From contig CAAGCE010000290.1 of the NCBI GenBank assembly GCA_900768245.1, forward strand, positions 1 through 27,736: a stretch of 27,736 nt of DNA, written 5' to 3'. This DNA comes from Oscillospiraceae bacterium. Its GTDB lineage: Bacteria > Bacillota > Clostridia > Oscillospirales > Ruminococcaceae. The notes under the pieces are model-generated. The model saw nothing but the letters and a program-made list of their open reading frames with translations, made no database searches and had not been told where the DNA came from. Both the position numbers and the translations under genes were made by a program. Shown here one piece after another: positions 15,468-24,361 of the stretch (the stretch's first letter is position 1; each line of letters opens with the position of its first letter).

Positions 15468-15519
15468 GGGATTTTTGAAATTTAACTAAAAATTGCACCT
15501 TTTTTAAAGCTCCGCAGAC

Positions 15520-15699
15520 TTAAGGCAACACCGCACAAAGACCGCCTAACGGCTTTTCGCACGTCTTGCTTGCAGCTTTTCCGTCATATTGCACCAAATC
15601 ACCTTGAAATACGCCGGTATTCCTGCGGTGCTTTGATACGATCTGACGAAAAATCTGACGGTGCAATACGCACGCAATCTTTGTGCGGTATTGCCTTAA
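15520..15699. mobile_element. MITE-like 180-bp element with 22-bp terminal inverted repeats
   Basis: The ends 15520-15541 and 15678-15699 are inverted copies matching at 21 of 22 positions, each beginning TTAAGGCAA at the outer edge. The interior has no transposase and only short reading frames. Small size, strong terminal repeats and lack of coding capacity fit a miniature inverted-repeat element. Because the ends read TTAA on both sides, a TA or TTA/TAA target duplication is possible but cannot be separated from the repeat itself. I recall similar sequence in Ruminococcus genomes, without a formal name. It covers the 3' end of the phosphopantetheinyl transferase gene. Confidence 0.75.
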
Positions 15700-16252
15700 A
15701 ATAATCAAAATGCGGCTCACGGCAGGCAGCTGTTACAATATATTCTGCATTATTTTGAATGAAAATATGTCTTGCAAAATAAAATCCGCCGTATTCTGAA
15801 ATATCATCACCGAAGTCAAGCTGTGAAAGGCCGCTGAAAAGACCCTGCCCTGTGGCTTTGCAGTATGCCTCCTTGGCGGTCCATACATAAGAGAAAAAAC
15901 GTGCCTGTTCTTCGCCCGTAAGCTTTTCCAGCATTTCATTTTCATAAGGCGAAAAGATACGCCCCGCTGCTTTTAAGCTTACTCTGCCTGTTTTTTCGCA
16001 GTCGATACCGACTTCATCGGACGATACCACACATACTGCAAGACCGCTGCAATGGCTGAGATTGAATTTAATGTCTGCATTTTTAAAATAAGGCTTGCCG
16101 TGTTCTCCACAGGTCATTTCGGGGAGCGATTCAATGCCGTATTCTTTTTTAAGGGCATATCCAAGCAGCTTTAAAGCCGCATTGTGCTCCGCTGCGTGAG
16201 CATTTGGATAAGCTGCATAGGTTTCTTTTGGGATAGCAGCATAGTATATCAA
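15599..16252 (-). CDS. Sfp-type 4'-phosphopantetheinyl transferase, C-terminus replaced by a MITE
   Basis: 217 residues. It transfers 4'-phosphopantetheine from CoA to a serine of carrier proteins. FNLSH (63-67), VGIDCE with D84 and E86 (metal binding) and WTAKEAYCK (W124, K127, E128, K132) are the family motifs, so the catalytic core is complete. The start is TTG at 16252 with GGAGGG 6 nt upstream; the uvrC stop is 14 nt before. Residues 186-217 and the stop codon lie inside the inverted-repeat element at 15520-15699, so the native C-terminus has been replaced. No polyketide or peptide synthetase genes are nearby. It may serve fatty-acid ACP or a distant cluster. Confidence 0.9.
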   Translation of the reverse strand: MIYYAAIPKETYAAYPNAHAAEHNAALKLLGYALKKEYGIESLPEMTCGEHGKPYFKNADIKFNLSHCSGLAVCVVSSDEVGIDCEKTGRVSLKAAGRIFSPYENEMLEKLTGEEQARFFSYVWTAKEAYCKATGQGLFSGLSQLDFGDDISEYGGFYFARHIFIQNNAEYIVTAACREPHFDYFKAIPHKDCVRIAPSDFSSDRIKAPQEYRRISR

Positions 16253-16266
16253 ATTATGCCCTCCGT

Positions 16267-18102
16267 TCAGTCGTGTATCTCGTTCTGTACAAATTCGTAA
16301 ACCTGATTTGCGGTATCAGGACTTATTCCTGCGGCTTTGGCTATTTCTTCGGGAGATGCCTTTTTCAGCTCGCTTCTTGTCTTGAATGTGCCGAATATTT
16401 TTTCTGCTTTCTTTTCGCCTATGCCTTTTATTTTTGTTATTTCAAGTGCATATGCCTGCCTGCGGTGCTTGCTTCGCTGATATGTTATAGAATAGCGGTG
16501 CACCTCGTCCTGTATCCGTGTTACAAGCATAAAAGCCGATCTGTTTTCGTTTATGGCTATTTCTCCGCCGCCTGTGGCAATGGCTCTTGTACGGTGCTTG
16601 TTGTCCTTCACCATACCGAAAAGGGGTACATTTATTCCAAACTCACGGAGAACAGGCTCAACAGCGTTTATCTGACCCTTGCCGCCGTCAAGCAGGATAA
16701 GGTCGGGCAGACGCTTAAAGCCTTCGTCCGTTTCGCTTTCATCACGGTAATGTCTGAAACGTCTGCCAAGGACTTCGTGCATACAGGCAACGTCGTTCTG
16801 TATCGCAACATCTTTTATGGAGAAACGCTTGTAAGCCTTTTTGTTTGGTCTGCCGTTTTCAAAAACCACCATACCTGCCACCATTGATGTGCTTGCAAGG
16901 TTTGAAATGTCGTATGCTTCAATGTAAAGTGGGGGTTCGGAAAGACCGAGCAGCTTTGCAAGCTCTTCAAGAGCGACTATCTCACGTCCGGTGCGTCCGA
17001 CCTTTATAGCCAGTGATTCGCTTGCATTTGCCTTTGCCATATTGATAAGCTGAAGACCCTTTCCACGCTTTCTTGAAAAAATATCAACAGCGTGACCGCT
17101 TTTTTCACGGAGCAGCCTTGTTATCATTTCAGCGTCGGGAATTTCTTCTTCGGTAATGATCTCTCGGGGGATACGCAGCGGTGCTGAGTAATACTGCACC
17201 ATAAAATCCTGTATCATAGCCGCAGGGGAATCAAGCTCCCCGACATTTACTTCGCTTCTGTCGTAAAGCCTGCCGCCACGGTACATAAGGATAGCAATGC
17301 AAGCCTCGTCACCGTTCTGTGCGGCAGCGATAACATCAGTATCCTTCATATCATCGGAGATTATTTTCTGACGGTCAGCGGCACGTTTTATTGCTGAAAT
17401 ACGGTCACGCAGCCTTGCCGCAAGCTCAAAATCAAGATCTTCCGCAGCCTGCATCATCTTTTCCGTCAGCTTTTCAACAGAAGCCTCCGAACCGCTTTTT
17501 ATATATTCAACAGCCTGATTTACTGCCTGAGCATATTCATCTTCCGAAAATTTGCCTGTGCATACTCCCATACATTGTTTGATGTGAAAGTTAAGGCATG
17601 GTCTGCCCTTGCCGAATTCGTCAGGAAATTTTCTGCGGCAGGTGGGGAGCATAAAGACCTTGTTTACTTCAGCGGCAGTCTGTGATGCAACAAAGGTGCT
17701 TGTGTAAGGACCGAGAAAAGTACCGTCGCCGTTCTTCTGCATTTCCATGGTGATACGTGGGTAAGGCTCGTCGGAGATTTTGATATAGCTGTAACCCTTG
17801 TCATCTTTAAGGAGAATGTTATACTTAGGCTTATGCTGTTTTATGAGTGAACATTCCAATACCAGTGCTTCATACTCGGAATCGGTAACGATAAAATCAT
17901 AATCATAAACATTTGATACCATTTTTGCTACCTTTGGAGTATGGTCGGGACTTTTGCAGAAATAGCTTGTAACACGGTTTCGGAGATTTTTCGCCTTGCC
18001 GATATAAATAATGTGTCCTGTTTTATCTCTCATACGGTAAACACCCGGAGATGTTGTGAGCAATGCGGTCTTTTCACGCAGATACGGCAGACGTTCGTTC
18101 AT
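16267..18102 (-). CDS. uvrC: Excinuclease ABC subunit C
   Basis: 611 residues, the usual length. UvrC makes both incisions in nucleotide excision repair. The GIY-YIG domain (GVYRMRD...YIGKAKNLRNRV, 20-44) cuts on the 3' side. C155, C169, C177 and C181 match the spacing of the iron-sulfur cysteines of UvrC. A UVR motif (about 205-240), the RNase H-like endonuclease domain with EAYDISN, and two C-terminal helix-hairpin-helix motifs follow. The ATG at 18102 has AAAGGA 6 nt upstream. It lies 15 nt after the HAD phosphatase gene. Confidence 0.97.
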   Translation of the reverse strand: MNERLPYLREKTALLTTSPGVYRMRDKTGHIIYIGKAKNLRNRVTSYFCKSPDHTPKVAKMVSNVYDYDFIVTDSEYEALVLECSLIKQHKPKYNILLKDDKGYSYIKISDEPYPRITMEMQKNGDGTFLGPYTSTFVASQTAAEVNKVFMLPTCRRKFPDEFGKGRPCLNFHIKQCMGVCTGKFSEDEYAQAVNQAVEYIKSGSEASVEKLTEKMMQAAEDLDFELAARLRDRISAIKRAADRQKIISDDMKDTDVIAAAQNGDEACIAILMYRGGRLYDRSEVNVGELDSPAAMIQDFMVQYYSAPLRIPREIITEEEIPDAEMITRLLREKSGHAVDIFSRKRGKGLQLINMAKANASESLAIKVGRTGREIVALEELAKLLGLSEPPLYIEAYDISNLASTSMVAGMVVFENGRPNKKAYKRFSIKDVAIQNDVACMHEVLGRRFRHYRDESETDEGFKRLPDLILLDGGKGQINAVEPVLREFGINVPLFGMVKDNKHRTRAIATGGGEIAINENRSAFMLVTRIQDEVHRYSITYQRSKHRRQAYALEITKIKGIGEKKAEKIFGTFKTRSELKKASPEEIAKAAGISPDTANQVYEFVQNEIHD

Positions 18103-18117
18103 TTTTTATCCTTTCTT

Positions 18118-18906
18118 TTATTTGAGAATATATTCCTTTATAGCTTCTGTAACTCCGCAGAGATTATTGTTCTTTGCACGGTATTTTCCGTATTGGAACA
18201 TATCGGGGTGGGCGTTTTCCATAACAAAGCCGTATTCGGCAGCTTTGAGAAGCTCAACATCGTTGAAATAGTCGCCGAAGGTCATTGTTTCCTCTCTTGA
18301 AATGCTGAGTTCACGCTGTATTTTTTCAAGAGCAGCACCCTTATTTATACCCTTGTTCATAAGATCCATCCAGCGGGGACCTGTTACCGCAACAGTAAAA
18401 TCGTCCTTGAATTTTTCTGAAATAACAGGGTATGAGTTGTATTCGGGATCAAGACGGTCGCATATAGCAACTTTGAAAATATCGTCCTTGACATTGCGTA
18501 TGTCATCAACGCAGGTAAAGTTCAGATAGAATTTGCTTACCTCATCAAAAAGGTCATCATCACGGCGTTCAAAATAAGTTCCGTGAACACCGCAGAGCAC
18601 AGGTATCGTATCTTCAAGTGAAAGACAGGTATCTATCATTTCCGAAAGGCGTACAGGATCAAGAATGCTCATGCTGACGCATTTTCCGCCGATAACGACA
18701 TAAGCACCGTTGTCACATATAAAATCAAGCTTGTCCGTAACGTTGTCAAAATTAATGCGGAGAGTCGAAAAAGAGCGTCCGCTTGCGATAACAAAATGAA
18801 TGTCACGTTCACGCAGTTTATCAAGAATTTCAAAAAAATCGGGTGGAAGTTCTTTCTTATCGTTTAAAAGAGTACCGTCCATATCCGATGCAATAAGCTT
18901 AATCAT
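18118..18906 (-). CDS. Cof-type HAD-superfamily phosphatase
   Basis: 262 residues. The catalytic motif ASDMDGTLL (D8 nucleophile, D10 acid/base), the second motif VIASGRS and the fourth motif GDYFND (211-216) are those of Cof-type (IIB cap) HAD hydrolases, which dephosphorylate sugar phosphates or cofactors such as FMN and PLP. The substrate cannot be read from sequence. The ATG at 18906 has AGAGG about 8 nt upstream. It is the first gene after the promoter at 18939-18967 and is followed closely by uvrC; no functional link between them is evident. Confidence 0.93.
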   Translation of the reverse strand: MIKLIASDMDGTLLNDKKELPPDFFEILDKLRERDIHFVIASGRSFSTLRINFDNVTDKLDFICDNGAYVVIGGKCVSMSILDPVRLSEMIDTCLSLEDTIPVLCGVHGTYFERRDDDLFDEVSKFYLNFTCVDDIRNVKDDIFKVAICDRLDPEYNSYPVISEKFKDDFTVAVTGPRWMDLMNKGINKGAALEKIQRELSISREETMTFGDYFNDVELLKAAEYGFVMENAHPDMFQYGKYRAKNNNLCGVTEAIKEYILK

Positions 18907-18938
18907 AAAAAATACCTCTTTGAATTGATACTGATTAA

Positions 18939-18967
18939 AGTATACTCATCAGAAAGGTATTTGTCAA
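18939..18967 (-). promoter_or_regulatory. Promoter of the HAD-uvrC-phosphopantetheinyl transferase unit
   Basis: A perfect TTGACA (18962-18967) and TATACT (18939-18944) are 17 nt apart on the minus strand. It lies just 18 nt after the stop codon of the large membrane protein. There is no clear terminator between the two genes, so read-through from the upstream operon may add to its activity. Confidence 0.88.
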
Positions 18968-18984
18968 TCGTCAAAAATTGCTGT

Positions 18985-21900
18985 TTACCAGGTCCACTCG
19001 GACATAAATCTTGTAACTTTTTTCTCAAATTCGCTTTTGTTTTCCTTTGCGGCGGATTGTTTTTTCAGCTCGTTTGCCGCACCTATGGCAATAAGGATAA
19101 GTCCTGCCGCAAGAAGATATACCCACCAGGCAAGGCTTGCCCAGAAATTCCTGCTCATAAACAGCGTAGCTGTCAGAAGCACCGCAACAGACAGAATGAA
19201 CCACTTTTTCTTCTTTACGATAAAAGAGAAAACAAGCAGGATAAATGATGTTATGACAATAATAAGTCCGTCAGCAATAAGTCCGCTTGAAAGAGCATCG
19301 GCGAAAAGGAGCAGATATGAGAAAGCATAAATGCCGAATGTGATATTGTCGATCACTGTAAGCTTTTCTTTCCATAGCATACGGATAACAGCGCAGTAAA
19401 TAAGTACAGGCAGTATTTTAAGCTCAAGCTCAATAACATCGGGAAGCTCAAAAAACGGCTGGAATATCCACGCAATAACAGGAGCGGTCAGTACAACAGT
19501 ATATATCCATCTCCTGAAAACAGGTTTCTGTTCACTGCGGCAGAGTGAAAGCAGACAAGCCGCAGTAAGCCATATTGAAAACCATTCATCTTTGTCCCCA
19601 AGAGCTTCATTGAAGTATATTATAACTCCCACAAATCTTGTTATTGCAAAGCAGTCAGGCATTTTTCGGTTTTCTTTTCCGAGGACGTAATCTCTGTGGA
19701 GAATATAGCTGAGTGCAATTGAAAAAATTATCATCACAGCGGCAGCAATGGCAGTCGGACTGTAATTACGGTAGGTCAGTATTGGGTTTACCAAATGATC
19801 CTCGTATGTAACGAAAAAGCCTGCCGATATGAAAAATTCTTCAAGGGAATTTACAGCTGCCGTGTAGAAAAGTATAAACGGGATAATGAGCGGTATCGTA
19901 AAGCGTGAATTGTAAAAAGAAGTAGCCGTGAGCAGGAAGAAAAGCAGGGTCATAAGAGTATATGCCACACTGAAAGGACTTCCGTCCACGGACAGATAGA
20001 ACAGCGCAAGTGAGGTCAGCACAAGCATTCCATAGCGTGAAACTATGTTTGATATTTTTTCAAAGCTGCCGCTGCTTTCGTGAGTGAAAAGACATATGAT
20101 GTAAATCACCGCCGCCATTCCGCACATAAAGAGAATGATGTGTTCAAATCCAAACTGCCTGTTTGCGTCATAGGCGGCAAGACCTGCAAGAATTATACCG
20201 AGCAGGTTTGATATTGTGAATTCGGCATTGTTTTTCAGCTTTATTCCTCTGAAAAGGCAAATTGCGGCGATAATGAAAAATACAGGTGAGATGAACGCAT
20301 TACCCAAAGCTGCAAGGTAAATAAAATATGAGGAAAGTATAAGGCGAAGAGCTACCGATACAGCCGTGTCAGTTGTTTTGTTTTTGCAAAGGAATGTGAC
20401 TGCGGCAGATACAGCGGTAAGCACGATCGAAAATGAAGTAAGTATTATTGTGCGGCTTACGCCCAATGAAAGCTGCGGCACAGCGTTTTCCATAAGCTGT
20501 GAAAGCGGAAATGCCATAAAGCCGCTCCATATCATAGCGGCAGAGGAGAACAGCGTGTTTTTCCAAGGCTTTTCCGTATCAAATGCAGGAAGAAGAACTG
20601 TTCCCACAGTTACAAGGCAGGAAACCAGCACGAGCCATGCTGAATATTCACATTCATCCAGAACGAAGAACATTGCAATTCCGCTTGATAAAGCAAAAAT
20701 AACGTCAGATGCGGCTGTACGAAGCTTTGTTCTGAAAACAAATATGAAAAGCACCTGAAGTACGGCAGTAAATGCAGTAAATGTGAGGATCGTGTAAAGC
20801 AGTTTGTTAGGAGTTTCGGCATAGCTGAAAATGAGCCTTGACAGAAACAAAGCAATTACTCCGCAGGCAGCAGGAAATACATTTAGCATAGCCTTGCCGT
20901 TAGCTTCGTTTTTGTGCATAAGTCCGAGAACGAGTATCTCAGCCGCAAGGATCGCATATGCGCCCAGAGCAAGCCAGGAAGGCTCTGTTGCAAATGCTGC
21001 AGCTGCACAGAACACAAGTGCGATCACCGCTCCTATATTTGATATTATCTTTAATGCACCCCTAAGCTTTTCGGGAACAAGTCCCATAAGCGAAAGTGCC
21101 GCAGGTATCACGGAAATGAGCGTCACCGTGCAGGTCACATCTCTGAAATTATCGGGGGAAAATGCTGCAAACATACCAAAGGTTATAAGTACAGTAAAAG
21201 GTATCGCACCGCTGAAACCGTTCTTTTCGGTAAAGCTGCTTTTAAGATAGCCTGCCGCAAAAATTATGCAGGCGATAAGGGATATGATACCATCAGCTTC
21301 CTTTGAGCAGGTTGTTATAATTCCGCTTATGCTCAGTATAAGAGTGTTTACGGCGGCAAAGGTGTTGAGCTGCGAAATAAGCACATCAAAGCGTTCCGAC
21401 TGCTTTTTTGACAGAATATCGCAGAGAAACAATGCCGCAAAGCTGTATATCGAAACTGCCAGAGCAGAAACAGCAATGCTGTCCTCGGTAAACTGGTATA
21501 TAAACGAGCAGACCGCTGCCGAAAAGCTTATAAGTCCGCACCATGAAAATGCCTTGCTTTTATAGTCGCAGCTGCCTTTTATGCATACAGCGGAAAGTGC
21601 GGCAAATGTCAAAGCGAGCAGAAGCGCACGTCCTCCTCCGAAAAGCGAGAACCATTCACCAAATACCTTGAAATATCCTGCAGCTATAAGTGTTATAGGG
21701 AGAAATGTGCTGCCGAGAGTGTAGAAAAGAACTCCTGTTTTGGGCAGCTTGAATTTACGTTCCGCAAGGGAGGACACAGCGAAAAATACAGCCGAAAATG
21801 AGAAAATAACAATAGCTCTCACTCCACTTGAAAGGAACTTCCAAGCAGTGGTCGCAAAAATAAGTCCGGAAATGATTATGAAAAGTGCGCCGAGAATAAG

Positions 21901-22350
21901 CATTACATTTATGGAGCTTACCTTGTGCGATCTTTCAGAAGGGGCAGGAGTGCTCTTGGCAGCCTGAGGAACGGGAGGCACACCATTGCTTTTTGCGCTG
22001 CCGTAATATGGCATATTGTATCGGCTCTCGGCATTTGGAGCAGACTGACACGGCGGAGGTGTTTCAGCCTTTGGAGGTTCGGTAATTGGCGGCTGAACGG
22101 TTTCCGTCACATTCGGCTGTTCGGGCTGTGTATTTTCGGCAGCCGCAGCTTCATTATCCGCAGACAGAACCTGTTCACAGGCTGTTGGCGGCACTTCGGA
22201 AGCTTTGTTCCTCAGCAGTTCATTTTCTTTTTCAAGCTGTTTTATCTGCTCTTTAAGCTTTTTTGAATTACAGCCGAAAACAATAGTGAGTATCAAAAGG
22301 GGCACAGGTGCAACAAGCCATATACCAAGCAGGGTTATAAATAATTCCAT
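18985..22350 (-). CDS. Large polytopic membrane protein of unknown function
   Basis: 1121 residues; ATG at 22350 with GGAGG 8 nt upstream. An N-terminal membrane helix (1-25) is followed by a short coiled coil (KKLKEQIKQLEKENELLRNK, about 29-48), a Pro/Ala/Glu-rich linker (about 50-145) and then a near-continuous series of roughly 25-30 hydrophobic helices to the end, closing with a charged tail. The first part of the membrane domain (INVMLILGALFIIISGLIFA) recalls DUF2157/SCO7613-type membrane proteins. No transporter or enzyme motif is visible. It follows recQ by 22 nt as the last gene of the trkH operon. Function unknown; a DNA-related role is not supported by its sequence. Confidence 0.9.
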   Translation of the reverse strand: MELFITLLGIWLVAPVPLLILTIVFGCNSKKLKEQIKQLEKENELLRNKASEVPPTACEQVLSADNEAAAAENTQPEQPNVTETVQPPITEPPKAETPPPCQSAPNAESRYNMPYYGSAKSNGVPPVPQAAKSTPAPSERSHKVSSINVMLILGALFIIISGLIFATTAWKFLSSGVRAIVIFSFSAVFFAVSSLAERKFKLPKTGVLFYTLGSTFLPITLIAAGYFKVFGEWFSLFGGGRALLLALTFAALSAVCIKGSCDYKSKAFSWCGLISFSAAVCSFIYQFTEDSIAVSALAVSIYSFAALFLCDILSKKQSERFDVLISQLNTFAAVNTLILSISGIITTCSKEADGIISLIACIIFAAGYLKSSFTEKNGFSGAIPFTVLITFGMFAAFSPDNFRDVTCTVTLISVIPAALSLMGLVPEKLRGALKIISNIGAVIALVFCAAAAFATEPSWLALGAYAILAAEILVLGLMHKNEANGKAMLNVFPAACGVIALFLSRLIFSYAETPNKLLYTILTFTAFTAVLQVLFIFVFRTKLRTAASDVIFALSSGIAMFFVLDECEYSAWLVLVSCLVTVGTVLLPAFDTEKPWKNTLFSSAAMIWSGFMAFPLSQLMENAVPQLSLGVSRTIILTSFSIVLTAVSAAVTFLCKNKTTDTAVSVALRLILSSYFIYLAALGNAFISPVFFIIAAICLFRGIKLKNNAEFTISNLLGIILAGLAAYDANRQFGFEHIILFMCGMAAVIYIICLFTHESSGSFEKISNIVSRYGMLVLTSLALFYLSVDGSPFSVAYTLMTLLFFLLTATSFYNSRFTIPLIIPFILFYTAAVNSLEEFFISAGFFVTYEDHLVNPILTYRNYSPTAIAAAVMIIFSIALSYILHRDYVLGKENRKMPDCFAITRFVGVIIYFNEALGDKDEWFSIWLTAACLLSLCRSEQKPVFRRWIYTVVLTAPVIAWIFQPFFELPDVIELELKILPVLIYCAVIRMLWKEKLTVIDNITFGIYAFSYLLLFADALSSGLIADGLIIVITSFILLVFSFIVKKKKWFILSVAVLLTATLFMSRNFWASLAWWVYLLAAGLILIAIGAANELKKQSAAKENKSEFEKKVTRFMSEWTW

Positions 22351-22372
22351 AGTGTGTTCCTCCTTATGTCAG

Positions 22373-24352
22373 TTATTTTACAAGTCCAAGCTGTTTAAGA
22401 CGTATTCTGATGTCGTCGGCACTTCTGCCGTGTTCTTTGCTCATTTCATTAATGGAAAGACCGCTGTCGAAGCTGTGTTTGAGCTTTTTGTCATCTTTTT
22501 CTGTCCAGAGATTTTCTGATTTTGCCTTTTCGTCATATTTCCTTATAGCTTCAAGAAATACCTTTCCGTAAAGCTCGTTTTTCTTTCGTCCCACACCTGA
22601 AACGCCCATAAATTCAGCCTCGTCCTCAGGCATTTTTCTGCACATATCACGCAATGTAGCGTCGGTAAAAATAATGTATGCAGGAACTTTTTCCTTTGCG
22701 GCAATTTCCATTCGCAAAGCTTTGAGTTGTGAAAGCAGGTCTGCTGAAACAGGTGCAACAGCCTCCTTTTCCTTTGGAGCAATATTCTTTTTTTCCTTTG
22801 GCAGCTTCATTTCAAGCTTTATTTTTTCACGGATTATCTGCGGAGTTTTTTCCGTCAGAACTATAACGGGGTATTCACCGCCGCTCACACCCAGAAACCC
22901 TTTTTCTATAAGGAAATCAATTATCGTACGAACCATATGCGTCGGCGTGTCCGGCATAATGCCATAGGTCGTAAGCCTGTCATAGCCCATACGCTTTACC
23001 TTTTCAGACTTTGAACCACGGAGAATATCGGTAAGCAGAGCTTTTCCGACAGTACGTCCGTTAAGATTATATACTCTGTATACGCAGGACACTATCTTTT
23101 GTGCTTCAAGAGTAATATCCGTTGTGACGAAATTTGTGCAGCAGTTTGAACAATGTCCGCAGAACTGCGGCGGATTTTCACCGAAATATTTGAGGATATA
23201 TGCTCTAAGACAATCTGTCGTGGTGCTGTAAAAGGTCATTTCTTTAAGTCTGTCCATATCCTTTTCTTTGAGGATACGGCGCTGATGTTCGGAAAGCTCT
23301 TCGTTTTCCTCGTTTGAATTTTCAATAAGAAATTTATTGGTGATAACGTCCTGACCGCTGTAAAGAAGTATGCAGGAAGCAGGTTCACCGTCACGTCCCG
23401 CACGTCCTGCCTCCTGATAGTAGCCTTCAAGATTTTTCGGCATATTGTAATGAACAACAATGGAAACGTTGGATTTGTCAATACCCATACCGAATGCATT
23501 TGTTGCCACCATAATATTTTTTCTGTCGTATAGGAAATCGTCCTGATTTGAGTGACGTTCCTTGTCATCAAGACCCGCATGATAACGTGTTGCGGAAAAG
23601 CCTTTGCGGTTAAGGCTCTCGCAGACCTGCTCAACATTTTTTCTTGTGGAGCAGTAAACAATGCAGCATTTATCCTTGTTATCTTCAAGTATATCTGTAA
23701 GTGCAGCCATTTTATCTCTTGGGTGCCGGACTTCAAAATAAAGATTCTGACGGTCAAAGCCTGTGGTTATGGTAAAAGGGGAGCGAAGCTCGAGTATCTT
23801 TGAAATATCAGCCTTTACCTCGGCAGTTGCGGTAGCCGTAAATGCACTTACTATCGGACGGTATGAAAGCCGCTCAATAAATTCAACTATTTTAAGGTAG
23901 CTCGGACGGAAATCCTGTCCCCATTGTGAAACGCAATGTGCCTCGTCAACAGTCACCATAGAAATTTTATTGTTTTCCGCAAAGCTGATGAATTCATCTG
24001 TGACAAGTCTTTCGGGGGCAACATATATGATCTTGTATGCGCCGTTTCCCGCACGTCTGAAAACTTCAAGATACTGAGGATATGTAAGTGAACTGTTTAT
24101 GAAAGCAGCCGCAACACCCGACTGAACAAGTGCGCTGACCTGATCCTTCATAAGTGAGATAAGGGGAGATATAACGATAGTTATACCGTCAAGCATAAGT
24201 GCGGGAACCTGATAGCATATGGATTTGCCTGCACCTGTCGGCATAATTCCGAGAACATCTCTGCCGCTCAGAATATTATCTATTATATCGGACTGACCCT
24301 TTCTGAATTCGGTGTGTCCGAAATATTGTTTAAGAACTTCAAATTTATCCAT
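22373..24352 (-). CDS. recQ: RecQ-family ATP-dependent DNA helicase
   Basis: 659 residues. This 3'-5' DNA helicase unwinds recombination and stalled-fork intermediates. Walker A GAGKS (40-44), DEAH (136-139) and QEAGRAGRDG (313-322) mark the helicase domains. C381, C398, C401 and C404 form the RecQ zinc site, followed by the RQC winged helix (about 410-510) and an HRDC domain (about 535-608). The last 45 residues (from LWTEKDD at 615) form an additional helix-turn-helix-like tail. The ATG at 24352 lies 9 nt after the nth stop with only a weak ribosome binding site, suggesting coupling to nth. Confidence 0.95.
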   Translation of the reverse strand: MDKFEVLKQYFGHTEFRKGQSDIIDNILSGRDVLGIMPTGAGKSICYQVPALMLDGITIVISPLISLMKDQVSALVQSGVAAAFINSSLTYPQYLEVFRRAGNGAYKIIYVAPERLVTDEFISFAENNKISMVTVDEAHCVSQWGQDFRPSYLKIVEFIERLSYRPIVSAFTATATAEVKADISKILELRSPFTITTGFDRQNLYFEVRHPRDKMAALTDILEDNKDKCCIVYCSTRKNVEQVCESLNRKGFSATRYHAGLDDKERHSNQDDFLYDRKNIMVATNAFGMGIDKSNVSIVVHYNMPKNLEGYYQEAGRAGRDGEPASCILLYSGQDVITNKFLIENSNEENEELSEHQRRILKEKDMDRLKEMTFYSTTTDCLRAYILKYFGENPPQFCGHCSNCCTNFVTTDITLEAQKIVSCVYRVYNLNGRTVGKALLTDILRGSKSEKVKRMGYDRLTTYGIMPDTPTHMVRTIIDFLIEKGFLGVSGGEYPVIVLTEKTPQIIREKIKLEMKLPKEKKNIAPKEKEAVAPVSADLLSQLKALRMEIAAKEKVPAYIIFTDATLRDMCRKMPEDEAEFMGVSGVGRKKNELYGKVFLEAIRKYDEKAKSENLWTEKDDKKLKHSFDSGLSINEMSKEHGRSADDIRIRLKQLGLVK

Positions 24353-24361
24353 CTGGTCTTA

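Noticed and set aside
15520..15720. A 66-codon minus-strand frame within the inverted-repeat element
   Set aside because: It spans the mobile element in another frame than the enzyme gene, with no ribosome binding site; similar translated fragments arise wherever such elements occur.
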